From NCBI GenBank assembly GCA_036250225.1, contig JAPZLL010000011.1, positions 124,001-188,000 on the forward strand: DNA of 64,000 nucleotides, read 5' to 3'. Positions 60,826 through 64,000 of the stretch are shown here, piece after piece; positions within the stretch are counted from its first letter, which is position 1; the number at the start of each line of letters is the position of its first letter. The translations under genes and the position numbers were made by a program. Below the pieces are notes generated by a model. That model searched no databases. It had not been told where the DNA came from and saw nothing but the letters and a program-made list of their open reading frames with translations. Origin of the DNA: Cercophora sp. LCS_1 (lineage: Eukaryota > Ascomycota > Sordariomycetes > Sordariales > Lasiosphaeriaceae).

Positions 60826-61688
60826 CTTCGTGTGTCAATCTCGGGATGAGATTCTGCTCTAAGAGTCTGATCGAGCACGGAATCTCCGATTCGAAAGTTG
60901 CCATTTGTTTCTACTTTATACCTTGACTTCCATACTTCAAAGTTGACAGGATCCCCGCACTTTGTTGTCATTTAGGCATACCGCGGTTGTGTTCCTGGCC
61001 CGACAATCCGGGGAAATTGATTCCGGGGCAGACGGCAGAAAGAGGGTGGCACACCCGGTTATGAAGAGGATGAGCGCATCTCATGTGGGTTCATTGCCGC
61101 GGATCAACCATTGGGTCGTCAACGGTCACAGGTAGATGAGATGGACACCCGCAAGCTGTGTATCTCCGGCGTCAAAAAAGGACGGAGAAATCCCAGACTA
61201 CATAGAAATATATCGAGCGCTTAAATCCATCTCTCGACTTGTTGGAGAATGAGTTGGAAGATCGAACTGTTCAAATATATCTCGCAGTTCCGAGGGGGGC
61301 GTGGGGTGTCATTGATTGATAAGATTTCGTGAACCCATCTCTTCAGTAGACTATGTTCATATCTGGAATTTTGCTTTGCGGCAGGGAAACTCGAAAGGAT
61401 TATCCATCCACTTGAGTTTCCAACGATGATGATGCTGTTGATTGTTGACGATCCGGGTAGCTGTCGTCCGCCGAGATGCCAAGAGAAGCTTGACCACCGT
61501 CCCACCCGGTTGGCGGATCTCGACTGAGACATTGCCAAGCTCTATGCCGTGTGTGCTGTGTGCACTGTGAGTTGAACAGAGTTGATGCATTACATTCGTG
61601 AGTAAACATTACGCCCCTTGCACCATGCTATGCGTGTAGTTACATGACCAAATATATACATTCATCACATTACCATCGTCATCCGGCC
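60826..61688. other. Intergenic, no gene seen
   Basis: About 860 bp upstream of the GH7 gene and downstream of the TM-protein gene. Several minus-strand frames between 61220 and 61610 are open, but have no recognisable domain and no good ATG context; they may be 3' UTR of the gene at 61689. Confidence 0.4.
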
Positions 61689-63080
61689 TCACCGCCGGGT
61701 AATCCTGACCACCGTCTGTCCCGGTTGCTGCATGCTGATCCACTGTGATGCATCTAGACTAGCATCTCGTCCATGACTTGTCGGCGGCCCCGGTGTTCTT
61801 GGGCTGGTGACGGCCGTCACTGGCGTGATTGGTGGCATGGGCCACGACATATTCGACGGCGACAGGGCCGTGCTGCCCATGCTCATACTACTCGCTCTGC
61901 TCAGCGACGTTATTGCTGACGCCCTCGCTGGGTCGCCCGGTGGCGGAGGGGGTGGGAGAGGTTTGTTGGAATTAGCTACTGCTGCCGCCATTGGCATTGG
62001 CATTGGCATTGGCATTGGCGGCGCAAGATAGCCCCCCGAAGAAAGAGGAGAGGTCGGTGAAACAGCAAACATCTGATCGGATGGGGAAGGCGTCATCATT
62101 CGTTGATGCGGGGCGACTGAGTTGGATGGTGGTACGGCGGCTGGCGGCTTCTCGCTCATCGGCGGTTGCGGACTCGGAGTCTCGTTGCGGGTCCCGGCAA
62201 GAGCAGCCGCCCCGGCCCCGGCTGCTCCGGCTGCCAGCAAGGTACTGCCCATGCCATCGTTCGGCGGTGTCGGGCCGACGGAGGCTGCGCTGGTAAATTT
62301 TGAGAGAGGAGAGATGAGACGCTGAACGTAAGGTGTTTTGCGAAACTTGTAGAGAAGGAGGGCCAAAAGAGCGAGAAGGGCCAGAAGGCCCACTGCGTTT
62401 GTCAGTTGTCGCTCCGGGGGTCAGGGGCTACACCTACAAACGATGCCAGCAGTGGCGCCGGGAGCGAGGCCGGACTTGGATGCTGAAGAGTCAGTTCCCG
62501 AAGACCCAGAACCGTCGCCACCGTTTCCTGGGTTGCCCGAGCCCGGTCCGCCCGGGGTTCCCGTTCCCGGAGGTAGTGTCGCCTGAGGATCGAACGGGAT
62601 GGAAGCTGTTGGTTGCGCGCCCGCCGGCAGCGCTGGCGTGTTGGTCGCTACTGCTCCCGTACTTCCGTCGCCGCTCACTGCAGCGGCCCCGACACCTCCT
62701 TTTTGACCCGACCCGGACTGCGCGGCACCCTTGTTAGCACCTGCTGCAGTCGGAACTGCTCCTCGCACCGTCGTGGCGGCTTTGGGTGAACCCACTGTGG
62801 TTGTGGGAGCGGGAGTTGCTGGCAACGCTGGTTGGAGAGTGGGTGTTAGAGTAGGCTTCTTCGAAGTGGTACCCCTGGCCGAGGAGGTCCGAGATTGGTA
62901 TCTGGCCGAAGAAGAGGAAGTGGTTCTTCCTCTGGATGAACTCGAGCTCGTCGTCTTACCGCCACCCCCGTTCCCTCCGGAATCTTTGTCATTGTCTCTG
63001 CCGCCCCCGCGCCCTCCTCCCGGCGGATCGTGTCTCTTGTCGAACAAAGCTGCGTGGTGCAGATTTCTCCGGCCTTCCAT
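61689..63080 (-). CDS. Mucin-like single-pass membrane protein, Ser/Thr/Gly-rich
   Basis: Two exons are read: up to 62438, and 62392-61689, with a 45-bp intron; the joined junction reads GATAGIV-LGLLALLALLALLLYKF, a single TM helix. The extracellular part (about 200 residues) is very rich in Ser, Thr, Gly and Pro (SSSSSRGRTTSSSSARY; LPPGTGTPGGPGSG). The cytoplasmic part (about 200 residues) contains Pro-Met repeats, a PPPPPP run and many Ser/Pro motifs. The layout resembles fungal wall-stress or mucin-type sensors, but no WSC domain is visible. The start is uncertain: ATG 63080 is the first in frame, and no signal peptide is seen there, so an upstream exon with a leader is likely missing. Confidence 0.6.
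61989..62018. repeat. (CATTGG)5 hexanucleotide repeat in the coding region
   Basis: Five perfect copies; on the minus strand they encode a Pro-Met repeat in the cytoplasmic part of the mucin-like protein. Changes in copy number keep the frame. Confidence 0.9.
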
Positions 63081-63113
63081 TTCCTCGACTTCCGCGACGT
63101 CCGTCACGGTCAA

Positions 63114-64000
63114 TGCAGCGCGTCCACCGTCAGACGAGTGCGATCATGCTGCCCCGACCGCGTTGGTTGTCCAGTCCTCCACGCAGGCCGACGGTATAAA
63201 CGAGAGACAACGGCGCCGTTGCACCTTCAAATGAGCGGGACAAGACGGGCACTTGGGGAAGTGGACAAACTCCACAAACAGCGCGAGAGGGGAAGTTGGG
63301 AAAGAAATAATGCTGCAACGAGCCAAAGGTCCGTCCGAAGTGTTGTTCGTCAACTGCTCGGGCCTTGGCCCTGCATGGCACGCAGGGATGAAGACGCAAA
63401 CCCCCTGGGGCTCCGTGGAATGGTACCTGGCGCTATTCCTCTTCGCCGCGGGCGCCCCCTGCGCAGGCCCTGGCGGGAGATTTGACGTGAGACCTGCTAG
63501 CCGCATCGGGACGCGTCCAGACCTTGGGGTCGCAGTCTTCCCTGCAGGAGCGTGGGATCGATGAAACGTTGGCAGCACGCATTTGGGCCAAAACATCAGT
63601 GCTCTGCAGGACAACAGTGAAAACAAGATGAAAAGGGTTGCATCGCGACGCCGACTGCTCACGTCCGCTCAGCTGATGTGGCCGTGGCCCAACCAACCGA
63701 GCCCGGCGCCCCTCGTCCCTGGCCCTGGCGATCGTCGACTCTGCGCTCACCACCGTTGCTGACCAGAGACGATCCCCCATGGTTTGTGCGACTCGTCCCG
63801 ACCCGCTGGATCGCCTTCCAAGGATGCAGAGAAGAAAACCACAGACGGCGAAATTCGAAATGCGACTTTGGTGGTGAACCAGCCAAAGGATTCTCCTGGT
63901 TTTCTTTTTTTTTCTCCTAGCGTGAGGTGGATAGCGTTGCAGTCCATGGCCGTGATGGGCATGCATAACGTCGGGAAATTCGTGCGATTTCGGTGCAGAA
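63114..64000. other. Right edge of window, no supported gene
   Basis: About 890 bp, expected to hold the promoter and perhaps a missing first exon of the mucin-like gene. Frames on both strands lack motifs. A T-rich run at about 63903-63915 is the only low-complexity feature. Confidence 0.4.

Overview
The window looks like a chromosomal segment of a filamentous ascomycete, most likely a sordariomycete. It is GC-rich, its spliceosomal introns are short (about 45-85 bp, GT..AG), its genes are monocistronic on both strands, and the gene content is typical: HET-domain genes, a CFEM-like or cysteine-rich secretome, GH7 and GH62-CBM1 plant-cell-wall enzymes, a DUF3425-type bZIP factor and an iterative-type NRPS-PKS. 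I see no bacterial, plasmid, phage or CRISPR feature and no tRNA or rRNA.

Left part (1-31 kb): an island rich in allorecognition/NLR-related families. In order it holds a split-exon protein kinase cut by the window edge, a CorA-like membrane protein, a very large ankyrin-SPRY membrane protein, a HET-ankyrin gene, a Hce2/Ecp2-like secreted protein, a Ser/Thr-rich secreted protein with tandem repeats, a small SH3 protein, an ankyrin-HET gene, a cysteine-rich mini-protein, a GH62-CBM1 arabinofuranosidase and a decayed HET gene. Middle part (31-38 kb): a bZIP/DUF3425 factor, an alpha/beta hydrolase, a membrane-anchored Cys-rich protein, a secreted protein and an enoyl-CoA hydratase.

38.9-54.5 kb holds a compact, apparently intact biosynthetic locus. 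It contains an adenylation domain fused to a ferric-reductase-like membrane module (TmpA-type), a 2,498-residue hybrid synthetase with order A-T-KS-AT-KR-T-R (the order known from SwnK of swainsonine biosynthesis), a divergently transcribed threonine-aldolase-type PLP enzyme, and an MCT-type MFS transporter. None of the swainsonine tailoring genes is visible. The set suggests that an aminoacyl starter is extended once, released as an aldehyde and processed by the PLP enzyme; that is inference. Right part (55-64 kb): a Cys-rich secreted protein, a HET gene, a RidA-family protein with a signal peptide, a GH7 endoglucanase and a mucin-like single-TM protein.

The most striking cross-window signal is nonsense codons in the HET/ankyrin families only. 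There are three TAG codons in otherwise open frames, one of them exactly at the invariant Trp of the HET motif SHT-W-G and placed in a perfect 5-bp hairpin with a 7-nt loop. There are also TAA/TAG codons in an ankyrin-HET gene and two TAA codons plus frameshifts in a HET relic. None of the seven stops is TGA. Two explanations compete: restoration by the A-to-I (UAG to UGG) mRNA editing known from sexual development of sordariomycetes, or RIP-like CpA to TpA mutation of a multicopy family. The metabolic, secretory and biosynthetic genes carry no such lesion. Exon boundaries below are read by eye from splice consensus, frame and family motifs; uncertain ones are marked.
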